From Pseudonocardia sp. 73-21 (lineage in GTDB: Bacteria > Actinomycetota > Actinomycetes > Mycobacteriales > Pseudonocardiaceae), in contig NZ_MKVV01000083.1 in NCBI RefSeq assembly GCF_001899645.1, forward strand, positions 124,001-188,000: a stretch of 64,000 nt of DNA. The letters are read 5' to 3'. A model generated the notes under the pieces. That model saw only the letters and a list, made by a program, of their open reading frames with translations, was not told the DNA's origin and did no database searches. A program made the position numbers and the translations under genes. This document shows, piece by piece, positions 16,056-24,614 of the stretch; within the stretch, counting starts at the first letter, position 1, and every line of letters begins with the position of its first letter.

Positions 16056-18395
16056 TCAGGTTTCGAGGCGGTGCAGCATCGCCGGCAGCTCGCCCGTGTG
16101 GACCACCGCCAGGCGTTGCGTCGCCCGCGTCAGGGCCACATAGAGGTCGTTCGCGCCCCTCGGGCTCTCCGCCAGCACCTCCGCGGGCTCCACCAGCACC
16201 ACCGCGTCGAACTCCAGGCCCTTGGCCGAGCTGATGGGCAGCACCACGACGGGGCTCTCCAGGTCGACGTCGGGGTCCGGGGGGCCGTCGGGGCCGACCG
16301 GGCCCAGGTCGCGGGGCACGCTGCCGAGCAGGCGCTCCCGCAGGGCCACCACGCGCTCGGTGGGGGCCAGCACGACCGTGCGGCCCTCGCCGACCGCGCC
16401 GGCCTCCTCGGCCAGCACCTTCGCGACGGTGTCGTCGAGATCCGCGACGGTGCTGTGGACGGCCCGGGGCGCCACCCCGTTGCTGCGCACGGACCGGGGC
16501 GCGGCCAGCCCGGGCTCGATCACCGCGAGGACGTCGTCGGCGACCACCGCGATCTCCGACGGCGTGCGGTAGTTGACCGTGAGCTGCTCCAGGCGCCACC
16601 GGTTGGCGACGTAGGGCGAGAGCACCTCGCCCCACGAGTCGGCTCCCGCGAGGTCACCGGTCTGCGCGATGTCGCCCACGAGCGTCATCGACCGGGTGGG
16701 ACACCGGCGCATGATCAGCCGCCAGGCCATCGCGGAGAGCTCCTGGGCCTCGTCGACGATCACGTGGCCGTAGGTCCACTCGCGGTCGGCGGCGGCGCGG
16801 TCGGCGGTGGAGTCGTAGCGGCGCACCTGCTGGCGTTCGGCGAGCCGGTCGGCGTCGACGACGTCGCCGGCGCGCAGCAGCTCGTCGTCGAGGTCCTCCT
16901 CGAGGTCGAGGACGTCGAGCACGCCCTGCGCGTAGGCGATCTCCTCGCGCAGCGCCTCCGCCTCGCGCGCCGCGGCCTCGGAGCCGTCGTCGCCGAGCAG
17001 CTCGGCGGCCTCGTCGAGCAGCGGGACGTCGGCGGGCGACCAGCGCAGTCCCTCGGGCACGTCCTCGGCCGACGGGGCGCGCAGCAGGAGCGCGCGGTCC
17101 TCGGGGGGCAGCCGCCGGGCCACGGAGCCGAGCTTGCGCTCGTCGGCGAACAGGTCGGTGAGCAGCTGCTCGGCCGACAGCGTGGGCCACAGCGCGTCGA
17201 GCTCCCGGCGCAGCTCGACGCTCTCGGTGAGCTCCTCGCGGATGTCGCCGATGTCGCCGCGGTCGAGCAGGCCGCGGGAATTCATCTGGGAGCCGCCGAG
17301 CGTGCGGGCCACCTGCTCGGCGAGCAGCCGGATGGCCTCCTTCTCGAAGATCCGCTTGGCCTCGTTGTGGGACTTGCGCGAGCGCCGGGCGCGGGTGCGG
17401 GCGGTGTTGGCGACGTCGCGGTCCAGCCGGACGTCCTGCTGGTCGATCACCAGCCGGATCGGACGGCGCGGCACCTGCTCGCGGTCGCGGACGGCCGCGG
17501 CGATCACGGCGGCCATGTCGGTGCGGCCCTTGACCTCCGCCACCGCGACGGGCTCGGGCCGGCGCGCGTCGAGGCCCGGGAAGAGCTGACCGACGGTGCC
17601 CAGCACCACCGACGTCTCCCCCAGCGACGGCAGGACCTGCCCGATGTAGGACAGGAAGGTGGGGTTGGGGCCCACGACGAGCACGCCGCGCCGGGCCAGG
17701 CGGTCGCGGTGGGTGTAGAGCAGGTAGGCCGCGCGGTGCAGCGCCACCGCGGTCTTGCCGGTGCCGGGGCCGCCCTGCACCACCAGCACGCCCGAGGGCT
17801 TCGAGCGGATGATCGCGTCCTGCTCGGACTGGATGGTGGCCACGATGTCGGACATCCGGCCGGTGCGGCTGGCCCCGACGGCGGCGAGCAGGGCCGCCTC
17901 GCTGGTGAGGCCGCTGGACTGCTCCGCCGCTCCCGCGGCCTCGAGGTCGAGCACCTCGTCGTCGATCGCGGTGACCTCGCGCCGCCGGGTGCGCAGGTGG
18001 CGGCGGCGCCGGATGCCCTCCGGGTTGGCCGCGGTCGCGGTGTAGAACGGGCGCGCCGCGGGGGCGCGCCAGTCCATCAGCAGCGACTCGTAGTCGTTGT
18101 CCTCGTCGAGCAGCCCCAGCCGCCCCACGTAGCGGCGCTCGCCGTCGTCGGTGTCGAGCCGGCCGAACGCCAGGCCGTGCTCGGCGGCGCGCAGCGCGGC
18201 GAGGCGGTCGGTGTAGATGCCGACCGCGACGTCGCGCTCGGTGAGCGCCTGGGGCGTGCCGACGGTCTCGTCGTGCAGCACGTCGTGGAGGCGCTGCGCC
18301 GTCTCGGCCCGGCGGACGTCGAGCCGCCCGTAGAGCATGGCCACGTAGGCGCGCTCGTGCTCGATCCCGTCGGGCTGGGACGTGCTGTCGGACAC
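16056..18395 (-). CDS. HelD/HelR-type UvrD-like ATPase that recycles RNA polymerase
   Basis: 779 residues. After an N-terminal ~70-residue helical arm (ERAYVAMLYGRLDVRRAETA) comes an SF1 helicase core split by long insertions: Walker A VQGGPGTGKTAVALHRAAYL (~210), GPNPTFLSYIGQVLPSLGE, Walker B VIVDEAQELSAM, GDIAQTGD and the C-terminal VALTRATQRL. This combination identifies the HelD family, which pries nucleic acids (and in some actinobacteria rifamycin) from RNA polymerase using ATP. Whether it is the housekeeping HelD or the antibiotic-linked HelR cannot be decided; I found no rifamycin-associated palindrome upstream. The start is GTG 18395. A DksA-like gene sits just upstream on the same strand. 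Confidence 0.85.
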   Translation of the reverse strand: MSDSTSQPDGIEHERAYVAMLYGRLDVRRAETAQRLHDVLHDETVGTPQALTERDVAVGIYTDRLAALRAAEHGLAFGRLDTDDGERRYVGRLGLLDEDNDYESLLMDWRAPAARPFYTATAANPEGIRRRRHLRTRRREVTAIDDEVLDLEAAGAAEQSSGLTSEAALLAAVGASRTGRMSDIVATIQSEQDAIIRSKPSGVLVVQGGPGTGKTAVALHRAAYLLYTHRDRLARRGVLVVGPNPTFLSYIGQVLPSLGETSVVLGTVGQLFPGLDARRPEPVAVAEVKGRTDMAAVIAAAVRDREQVPRRPIRLVIDQQDVRLDRDVANTARTRARRSRKSHNEAKRIFEKEAIRLLAEQVARTLGGSQMNSRGLLDRGDIGDIREELTESVELRRELDALWPTLSAEQLLTDLFADERKLGSVARRLPPEDRALLLRAPSAEDVPEGLRWSPADVPLLDEAAELLGDDGSEAAAREAEALREEIAYAQGVLDVLDLEEDLDDELLRAGDVVDADRLAERQQVRRYDSTADRAAADREWTYGHVIVDEAQELSAMAWRLIMRRCPTRSMTLVGDIAQTGDLAGADSWGEVLSPYVANRWRLEQLTVNYRTPSEIAVVADDVLAVIEPGLAAPRSVRSNGVAPRAVHSTVADLDDTVAKVLAEEAGAVGEGRTVVLAPTERVVALRERLLGSVPRDLGPVGPDGPPDPDVDLESPVVVLPISSAKGLEFDAVVLVEPAEVLAESPRGANDLYVALTRATQRLAVVHTGELPAMLHRLET

Positions 18396-18497
18396 CGGTC
18401 GATCACCTTCGCGCGCAGACCATCACGGGGCAGGGGGAGTTGGAGAAACGACTTACCAACCTACCAGCGCGGACGCACTCGCGATGACGCAACGGGC

Positions 18498-18851
18498 CTA
18501 GACGCGGACCGGGGTGTCCGCGTGCTTCCGGCAGGTCGGCACCTCGGGGCGGGCGTCGAGCCGCTCGTCGTCGATCTGCTCGTGGCACACGACACAGCTG
18601 CCGTAGGTGCCGGCCTCGATGCGCGCCAGCGCCTCGGTGATGCCGCGCCGCTGCTCGGCGACGGTGTCCAGGAGCAGCTCGCTGTCCATCGAGGAGGTCA
18701 CGTCGGCGCCGTAGTCGGCGGGGTGGGTGCCGTTCGAGCCCTCGTCGCCGGAGTCCGCCGCGGAGGCCCGGGACGACTCGGCGAAACGGGCGCGCTCGTC
18801 GAGGTCGGCGAGCTCGGCGGTGAGCAGGTCACGGGCGTGATCGGAATTCAT
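18498..18851 (-). CDS. DksA/TraR-type zinc-finger protein
   Basis: 117 residues. Residues ~1-70 form an acidic helical stretch and the end carries GTYGSCVVCHEQIDDERLDA followed by PTCRKHAD, so the zinc site would be Cys-x2-Cys plus Cys-x2-His instead of four cysteines. DksA/TraR proteins enter the RNA polymerase secondary channel and alter initiation; actinobacterial members are poorly studied. The ATG start at 18851 is conserved in style (MNSDHARDLLTAELADLDER). It lies ~100 bases upstream of helD on the same strand, pairing two putative RNA-polymerase-channel proteins. Confidence 0.8.
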   Translation of the reverse strand: MNSDHARDLLTAELADLDERARFAESSRASAADSGDEGSNGTHPADYGADVTSSMDSELLLDTVAEQRRGITEALARIEAGTYGSCVVCHEQIDDERLDARPEVPTCRKHADTPVRV

Positions 18852-18891
18852 GGTCCGGCATACCCCGTCCGTGACCGGCCCACTCGTGCTT

Positions 18892-21252
18892 TCAGCTACC
18901 CGGGTGGCGGGACCTCGGTGCGCGGCCGAACGGCTGCTCCACCGGCTCGACGGGCTCGGCCGCCGGGATCGGCAGCGTCACCGGACGGTCGGCCAGCGCG
19001 ACCGGGTCGTCGTGGTGGCGCAGCCGCATCGGCGGGCCGCTGACCAGCGTGTACTCGGCCTCGTCCTGGCGCATCTCCACGCGCAGCTGACGGCCCTGCC
19101 ACTTGAGGCCGAACGAGATCCGCGAGAGCGCCGGGGGCAACCGGGGGGCGAAGCGCAGCCCGCCGGAGTCGCACTGCATGCCGCCGAACCCCGTGACCAC
19201 GGCCGTCCAGGTGCCGGCCATGGACGCGATGTGCACACCGTGGTCGGAGTTGCCGGCCAGGTTGTTGAGGTCCACCAGCGCCGACTCGGCGAGGTAGTCG
19301 AACGCGAGGTCCAGGTGCCCGGTCCACGCGGCCATGACGGCCTGGGTGCACGCCGACAGCGACGAGTCGCGCACCGTGACGGCCTCGTAGTAGGCGAAGT
19401 TGCGCTGCATCTGCTCGGGGGTGAACGCGTCGGGGCGCAGCACCATGGCGAGCACCAGGTCGGCCTGCTTGACGACCTGCTTGCGGTAGAGGTCGAAGTA
19501 CGGGACGTGCAGCAGCAGCGGGTAGTGCTCGGCGGGGGTGTTCTCGAAGTCCCAGGTCTGGTGCTCGGTGAACCCCTCCGACTGCGGGTGCACGCCCAGC
19601 ACCTCGTCGAACGGGATGCTCATGGCCTTCGCGGCGTCGCGCCAGCTGGCCATCTCCTCGGCGTTGACGCCGAGCCTCGCCGCGGCGCGGGTGTGCCGGG
19701 CCGCGGTGTCGGCGGCCACGCGCAGGTTCAGCTGCGCCATGAGGTTCGTGTAGACGTTGTTGTCCACCACCGCGGTGTACTCGTCCGGGCCGGTGACGCC
19801 GTCGATGCGGAACGCGCCCGACGAGTCGTGGTGGCCCAGCGAGCGCCACAGCCGCGCGGTGGCCACCAGCAGCTCGAGCCCCACCTCGCGCTCGAAGTCG
19901 ACGTCCCCGGTGGCCGCGACGTGGCGGCGCACGGCGTCGGCGATGTCGGCGTTGATGTGGAACGCCGCCGTGCCCGCCGGCCAGTACCCCGAGCACTCCT
20001 GCCCGCGGATGGTGCGCCACGGGAACGCGGCACCGCTGATGCCGAGCTGCTCCGCGCGCTCGTAGGCCAGCGGCAGGATTGTCTGCCGCCAGCGCAGCGC
20101 GTCGGCCGCCGCCTCGGGCGCGATGAACGACAGCATCGGGAGGCTGAAGGTCTCGGTGTCCCAGAACGTGTGGCCGTCGTAGCCCTCGCCGGTGAGCCCC
20201 TTCGCCCCGATCGCGCGGCGCTCGGCGCGGGCACCGGCCTGCAGCACGTGGAAGATCGCGACGCGGACGGCCTGCTGCAGCTCGGCGTCGCCGTCGATCT
20301 CGATGTCGGCGGTGGCCCAGAAGTCGTCGAGGTAGTTGCGCTGCTCGGTGATCAGCCCGTCCCACCCGGTGTAGCGGGCCGCCGCCAGCGCCGCGCGGAC
20401 CTGGTCGTGCAGCGCGGGCTGCGACCGGCGCGCCGACCAGCCGTACGCCAGGTACTTGACGATCGTGAGCGTCTCGCCCGGCTTGAGCCGGGTGATCACC
20501 GTGGTGCGGCCGATGTCCTCGGTGGCCTCGGAGGCGATCTTGGTGCCGTCCGGGCCGGTCACATCGTGGTCCATCGCCGCGGCCACCCGCAGCCCGGAGT
20601 GGCGGGTCTGGTGGATCAGCGTCGCGCCGGCCTCGTCGCTGCGGTGCTGCTCGGCCTGCAGCGGGTCGGTGAGGGCGGCCTCGACGCGGGGGTCGTCGTC
20701 GTCGCGGGAGGGCAGCTGCTCGTTGGCCACCAGCTCGGACTGGAGCACCAGCAGCGCGGGCTCGTCGAGCACCTGCACCTCGTAGCGGATCGCCGCGATG
20801 GCGCGCTGGGTGAGCGACACCATCCGCACGCTGCGCACCTTCACCGCGCGCCCGGCGGGCGAGGCCCACTCGACCTCGCGGGTGAGCGTGCCGGCCTGCA
20901 GGTCCAGCACGCGCTCGTGGTGGCGCAGCTCGCCGTAGCGCAGGTCGAACGGCTCGTCCTCCACCAGCAGCCGGATCAGCTTGCCGTTGGTCACGTTGAT
21001 GATCGTCTGGCCGGACTCCGGGTAGCCGTAGCCGCCCTCGGCGTAGGGCAGCGGACGCTTCTCGTAGAACGAGTTGAGGTAGGTGCCCGGGGTGGCGTGC
21101 GGCTCACCCTCGTCGAGGTTGCCGCGCAGCCCGATGTGGCCGTTGGACAGCGCGAAGACGGACTCGGTCTGGCCGAGGTTCTCCATGTCCAGGCGCGGCT
21201 CGCGCACCAGCCACGGCTCGACGGTGAACGCGCGTCCGGGATCGGGGCTCAT
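18892..21252 (-). CDS. Glycoside hydrolase family 65 protein (maltose/trehalose/kojibiose phosphorylase-like)
   Basis: 786 residues, full GH65 length. The N-terminal beta-sandwich domain has FALSNGHIGLRGNLDEGEPH; the (alpha/alpha)6 core has GHTFWDTETFSLPML and RGQECSGYWPAGTAAFHIN, and the catalytic acid lies in GVTGPDEYTAVVDNNVYTN; a C-terminal beta-domain follows. GH65 enzymes mostly phosphorolyse alpha-glucosides with inversion, yielding beta-glucose-1-phosphate. The four-base overlap with a beta-phosphoglucomutase gene upstream fits phosphorolysis, since that enzyme would convert the product to glucose-6-phosphate. The pair matches mycobacterial Rv3401/Rv3400. The disaccharide cannot be read from the sequence. 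Confidence 0.9.
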   Translation of the reverse strand: MSPDPGRAFTVEPWLVREPRLDMENLGQTESVFALSNGHIGLRGNLDEGEPHATPGTYLNSFYEKRPLPYAEGGYGYPESGQTIINVTNGKLIRLLVEDEPFDLRYGELRHHERVLDLQAGTLTREVEWASPAGRAVKVRSVRMVSLTQRAIAAIRYEVQVLDEPALLVLQSELVANEQLPSRDDDDPRVEAALTDPLQAEQHRSDEAGATLIHQTRHSGLRVAAAMDHDVTGPDGTKIASEATEDIGRTTVITRLKPGETLTIVKYLAYGWSARRSQPALHDQVRAALAAARYTGWDGLITEQRNYLDDFWATADIEIDGDAELQQAVRVAIFHVLQAGARAERRAIGAKGLTGEGYDGHTFWDTETFSLPMLSFIAPEAAADALRWRQTILPLAYERAEQLGISGAAFPWRTIRGQECSGYWPAGTAAFHINADIADAVRRHVAATGDVDFEREVGLELLVATARLWRSLGHHDSSGAFRIDGVTGPDEYTAVVDNNVYTNLMAQLNLRVAADTAARHTRAAARLGVNAEEMASWRDAAKAMSIPFDEVLGVHPQSEGFTEHQTWDFENTPAEHYPLLLHVPYFDLYRKQVVKQADLVLAMVLRPDAFTPEQMQRNFAYYEAVTVRDSSLSACTQAVMAAWTGHLDLAFDYLAESALVDLNNLAGNSDHGVHIASMAGTWTAVVTGFGGMQCDSGGLRFAPRLPPALSRISFGLKWQGRQLRVEMRQDEAEYTLVSGPPMRLRHHDDPVALADRPVTLPIPAAEPVEPVEQPFGRAPRSRHPGS

Positions 21253-21995
21253 GACGGGACCTCCAGCAGCTCCGCCAGATCGTCGACGACGACGTCGGCA
21301 CCGTTCTTCAGCAGGTCATCGCGGTGGCCGACCCGGTCGACCCCGACGACGAACCCGAACCCGCCGGCCCTGCCCGACGCGACGCCGGCGGTGGCGTCCT
21401 CGAACACCACCGCGTCCTCCTCGGCGACGCCCAGGTCGGCGGCCGCGGCCAGGAACGTGTCGGGCGCGGGCTTGCCGGGCAGCCCGCGCTCCCTGGCGAC
21501 GACGCCGTCGACGCGGTGGTCGATGTACTGCGCGAGCCCCGTGATGTCGAGGACCTGCTCGGCGTTGGCCGACGAGGACACGCACGCCGTCCGCAGTCCC
21601 GCGGCCTTGACCGCCTCGAGGTAGGTGACCGAGCCCGGGTAGACGTCCACGCCCACCGTCTTGATCTTCTCCTGGACGAGGTCGTTCTTCCGCGTCGACA
21701 GGGCGTAGATCGTCTCGGCGTCGGGCGGGTCGTCGGGGCCGCCCTCGGGCAGCTCGATGCCGCGGGACGCCAGGAACCCCCGCGTGCCGTCGAGCCGGGG
21801 ACGACCGTCGACGTACGGGCCGTAGTCGGCCTTCACGTCGAACTCCTGGAACGGCGTGCCGTCACGCTCGGCGCGGAGCTTCAGGTAGTCGTCGAACATC
21901 TGCTTCCACGCGGCGGCGTGCACGCTGGCCGTGTCGGTCAGGACGCCGTCGAGGTCGAAGAGGCACGCGCGGGTGCCGTCGGGGAGGCCGAGCAT
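21249..21995 (-). CDS. HAD-family beta-phosphoglucomutase
   Basis: 248 residues. HAD motif I is FDLDGVLTDTASVHAAAWK, the cap domain covers roughly 20-110 (including YGPYVDGRPRLDG), motif II is VSSSANAEQVL, the motif III lysine is in GLPGKPAPDTFLAAAADLGV and motif IV is VFEDATAGVASGRAGGFG. This is the beta-PGM pattern, interconverting beta-glucose-1-phosphate and glucose-6-phosphate in the cytoplasm. It is the first gene of a two-gene unit; its stop overlaps the GH65 start (ATGA). Rv3400 is the likely mycobacterial counterpart. Confidence 0.9.
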   Translation of the reverse strand: MLGLPDGTRACLFDLDGVLTDTASVHAAAWKQMFDDYLKLRAERDGTPFQEFDVKADYGPYVDGRPRLDGTRGFLASRGIELPEGGPDDPPDAETIYALSTRKNDLVQEKIKTVGVDVYPGSVTYLEAVKAAGLRTACVSSSANAEQVLDITGLAQYIDHRVDGVVARERGLPGKPAPDTFLAAAADLGVAEEDAVVFEDATAGVASGRAGGFGFVVGVDRVGHRDDLLKNGADVVVDDLAELLEVPS

Positions 21996-22035
21996 TCGCG
22001 CACGGTACCGATAGCGCCGATCACCGCCGAGAGCC

Positions 22036-22053
22036 GGCCGGGGCGCCCCGGCC
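22036..22053. repeat. 18-bp perfect GC palindrome
   Basis: GGCCGGGGC followed directly by its reverse complement, in the 172-base spacer between the pseudo-ligase stop (22168) and the phosphoglucomutase start (21995). It could end transcription of the pseudo-ligase gene as a U-tract-free terminator, or bind a dimeric regulator of the sugar pair. The rest of the spacer shows nothing I can name. Confidence 0.4.
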
Positions 22054-22167
22054 CCGGCACCGGGCTGGTCACGTTCGACGACGCGCCGTGGACACGCCTG
22101 GTCGGCCCGCCGCTGTCGGGCCGGATCGACGGCGGGGTCGGCGGGGACCCGGTACCTGCCCCGGGCG

Positions 22168-23676
22168 TCACTCCGGTGTGGCGGTCCCGCTGCGGAGCTC
22201 GATCACGACGGGCTCCCCCACGCCGCCCGTCACGGTGACGGCGTGCCCGCCCGGGGCCGCCGAGATGGTCAGCACCCCGCCCTGGGGCCGGGGCTCGATG
22301 TCGCGCTGCACGGCGTCGCGGACCGCGACCAGCACCTGCAACGGCCGGACGGTGGCGCCGCGCAACCCGGCGTCGACCTCCATCTCCACGCGCAGCCGCG
22401 GCCCGAACCGGGCCTGCTCCAGCTGGAGGTAGCCGCGCACGGCGTCGAGCTCGTGGCCCAGCGTGGTGCTCGCGTTGCCGGCCTGGTCCGCGGCGCGGGA
22501 GAGGTCGGCGAACCCGAACAGCAGCTCGCGGGCGCGGCCGGGGTCGGTGCGGATGAGCGCGGCGATCGTGTTGAGCGCGTTGTAGACGAAGTGCTGCTCC
22601 AGGCGGCGCGTCTCCACCGCGGCCGCGGGCGCCGGCGGCACGGGTTCGGGCTCGACGGGGGGTTCCGGCAGCACCCGCGACGGCGGCGGGCCGACGGGCA
22701 CCGCCCAGCGCGTGTCGTCGACGTCGGAGGGGGCGACCGGGCCGCGCCAGTGCGGCAGCCGCAGCCGTCCGTCGGTGGCGATGCCGGTGAACTCGACGAG
22801 CCCCACCAGCCGCGGGGCCACCCAGATCGCGGGCCGGGCGATGTCGGCCGGCATCCCGGCGAGGAACGGCGAGCCGTCGCGGCGGAGCTTGCGCAGCGCG
22901 GCCACCTGGCCCCGCTCCTCCCCCGAGACCCCGACGCGCCCGACGTAGCGCAGCTGCCCCCCGGACACTGGAACGCCGAGCAGCAGGCTCGCGATGAGGT
23001 CGGGATGATCCGGATCGGTGGGCGTCCAGCCCCCGACGACGACCTGCCGCGTACGCGGCACCGGGACCTTCACCCACAACGGCGAGCGCCCACCGGGGCG
23101 GTAGCGGGAGCCCAGGTGTCGCGCGTGCAGGGCGTCCACACCCTTCACATCGGCGATCCGCAGCATCGACTCCAGTTCCGACACCGGAAGGGGTGAGGTG
23201 GTCCAGACCGGGGCGGCGTCGAAGCCCAGGCCGTCGAGCAGCGTGCGCCGGTCGCGGTAGGGCAGGTCCACGGTTAAGTGGCCGTCGAGCCAGAGCAGGT
23301 CGGCCACCTGGAAGTCGACGGGCGTGGCCAGGATCTGGTCCTGCGACGGGTGCGAGCGGGCGCTGCGCTTCTTGAGCAGCGTGGCGCGGGGGGCGTGCTC
23401 CTCGCCGCGGGCCACGATCGTGCCGTCGAGGATCATGCCGCGCGGGGGCGAGCGCTTCTCCAGCTCCGGGGCGAGCTCGGGGTAGGCGGCCGTCATCGAC
23501 ACGTCGCGCGAGCTCAGCAGCCGGGTGCGGCGACCGGGCTCGACGTAGGCGATGCAGCGGTGGCCGGTCCACGCGAGCTCGACGACCCAGTCGGGCCCCG
23601 AGGGCGTCTGGCCGGACCCGGTCGAGGGCGTCATGGGCGACACCAGATCGGGCATTCCGCCCCCACCCCTGGTCAC
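22168..23676 (-). CDS. Inactivated ATP-dependent DNA ligase-like domain fused to degenerate LytS-type histidine kinase domain
   Basis: 502 residues. Residues ~28-210 follow the LigD/LigC nucleotidyltransferase and ~210-312 its OB fold (YVGRVG, SPF, IWVAPRLVGLVEF, DGRLRLPHWRG). Active-site residues are gone: motif I is ELAWTGHR instead of E-x-KxDG-x-R (Lys to Ala, Asp to Thr), motif III is LDGTIVA instead of LDGE, and motif IV has KG for EG. Pattern-preserving parts (DLLWLDGHL, GSRYRPGGRSPLWVKV) remain. A Pro-rich linker (~330-352) leads to a LytS-like region with His362 in EQHFVYNALNTIAAL and GYLQLEQARFG, but the ATP N-box (LVAVRDAVQRD) and glycine box (TGGVGEP) are eroded. Start GTG 23676; ATG 23655 is also possible. 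Function unknown; probably a sensor or scaffold. Confidence 0.75.
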   Translation of the reverse strand: MTRGGGGMPDLVSPMTPSTGSGQTPSGPDWVVELAWTGHRCIAYVEPGRRTRLLSSRDVSMTAAYPELAPELEKRSPPRGMILDGTIVARGEEHAPRATLLKKRSARSHPSQDQILATPVDFQVADLLWLDGHLTVDLPYRDRRTLLDGLGFDAAPVWTTSPLPVSELESMLRIADVKGVDALHARHLGSRYRPGGRSPLWVKVPVPRTRQVVVGGWTPTDPDHPDLIASLLLGVPVSGGQLRYVGRVGVSGEERGQVAALRKLRRDGSPFLAGMPADIARPAIWVAPRLVGLVEFTGIATDGRLRLPHWRGPVAPSDVDDTRWAVPVGPPPSRVLPEPPVEPEPVPPAPAAAVETRRLEQHFVYNALNTIAALIRTDPGRARELLFGFADLSRAADQAGNASTTLGHELDAVRGYLQLEQARFGPRLRVEMEVDAGLRGATVRPLQVLVAVRDAVQRDIEPRPQGGVLTISAAPGGHAVTVTGGVGEPVVIELRSGTATPE

Positions 23677-23714
23677 GGCACCACCGTAGCGGCACGTCCG
23701 GGTGACGGTGCTGC

Positions 23715-24614
23715 TCAGGTCCGTTGCAGCCAGTCGATCGGGTCACCGTCGTCGACCGGCGCGCCGGCCTGGCGCAGCAGCGCGCGGACCAGGCCCCGGC
23801 GCTGCGCGGAGTAGGTCAGCACGTGGGCCAGGACGCTGCCGAGCACGAAGCTCTCGGGCGGGTCGCACAGCGCGTCGACGAGGCGGTCGTTCCAGGCGCG
23901 GCGGCGCTCGATGTCGCGCACCGTCGCGCGCCAGCGGGGGCCGACGTCGTCGAGGCGGCCCAGCAGCGTCACCGGGTCCGCGTCCGGGCCCGGTCCGCCG
24001 GGGTGGTCCTCGCCGGCGATCGAGGCGAGCCAGATCTCGTAGGTGCCCACGCAGCGGCTGAGCAGCGCCGCGATCGAGGGCTCCTCCCCCGCCCAGCGCA
24101 GGAGCACGAGGCCCGGAAGGCGTTTACGGGTGTACTCGGCGGCCGGAATGCCCTTCGCGAGCTCCAGCAGCGACCGCACGTCGTCGACGTCGTGGTGCAC
24201 CATCAGCGCCGTCACGGGGCTCGCCCCGTCGGGCTCCCCGGTCACCCACAGGTTGTGCGGTGCGTGGAAGTGGATGCCGTTGGGCGCGGGCAACCAGTGG
24301 TGTGCCCCGGCGGGCGTCGCGCTGGGCGGGTGGCCGAAGGCCCGGGCGTACGCGCGGGCGAAGCCGTCCACGGACTCGTAGCCGGCGGCGAACGCCACCT
24401 CCGTCACCGGCGAACCGGAGGCGAGCCGCCACGCGGCCCGTTCCAGCTCGACGCGCCGGCGCATGGCCACCGGCGGCTCGCCGGTGTCGCGGGCCAGCAG
24501 CCGGCTGAAGTGGAACGGCGACGTGTACGCGCCGCCGGCCATGTCGGTCAGGGATCGGTGGTCGTCGGCGAGGACGGCGTCGAGGAGATCCCGGAGCCGG
24601 TCACGTCCAGTCAT
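23715..24614 (-). CDS. AraC-family regulator with C-terminal DinB-like domain
   Basis: 299 residues. The first ~100 carry two AraC helix-turn-helix units (LTDMAGGAYTSPFHFSRLLA; VTEVAFAAGYESVDGFARAY ending in AFGHPPSA). Residues ~130-295 look like a four-helix DinB/DUF664 bundle ending LAHVLTYSAQRRGLVRALLR. DinB domains normally bind a metal through three His; in the final helix only one remains (HVLTYSAQR instead of H-x3-H-x3-H), so the metal site looks lost. N-terminal HTH plus C-terminal sensor is reversed relative to most AraC proteins. It overlaps the DHFR-like gene by 14 bases and precedes the pseudo-ligase gene by 38 bases, suggesting one transcript. Confidence 0.8.
   Translation of the reverse strand: MTGRDRLRDLLDAVLADDHRSLTDMAGGAYTSPFHFSRLLARDTGEPPVAMRRRVELERAAWRLASGSPVTEVAFAAGYESVDGFARAYARAFGHPPSATPAGAHHWLPAPNGIHFHAPHNLWVTGEPDGASPVTALMVHHDVDDVRSLLELAKGIPAAEYTRKRLPGLVLLRWAGEEPSIAALLSRCVGTYEIWLASIAGEDHPGGPGPDADPVTLLGRLDDVGPRWRATVRDIERRRAWNDRLVDALCDPPESFVLGSVLAHVLTYSAQRRGLVRALLRQAGAPVDDGDPIDWLQRT

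Noticed and set aside
18396..18497. Rifamycin-associated element upstream of the HelD-type gene
   Set aside because: I looked for the known palindromic element and saw no match, so antibiotic-induced HelR cannot be claimed.
21996..22167. Coding potential between the phosphoglucomutase and pseudo-ligase genes
   Set aside because: Frames are open on both strands but have no start signal or family resemblance; treated as intergenic with a palindrome.
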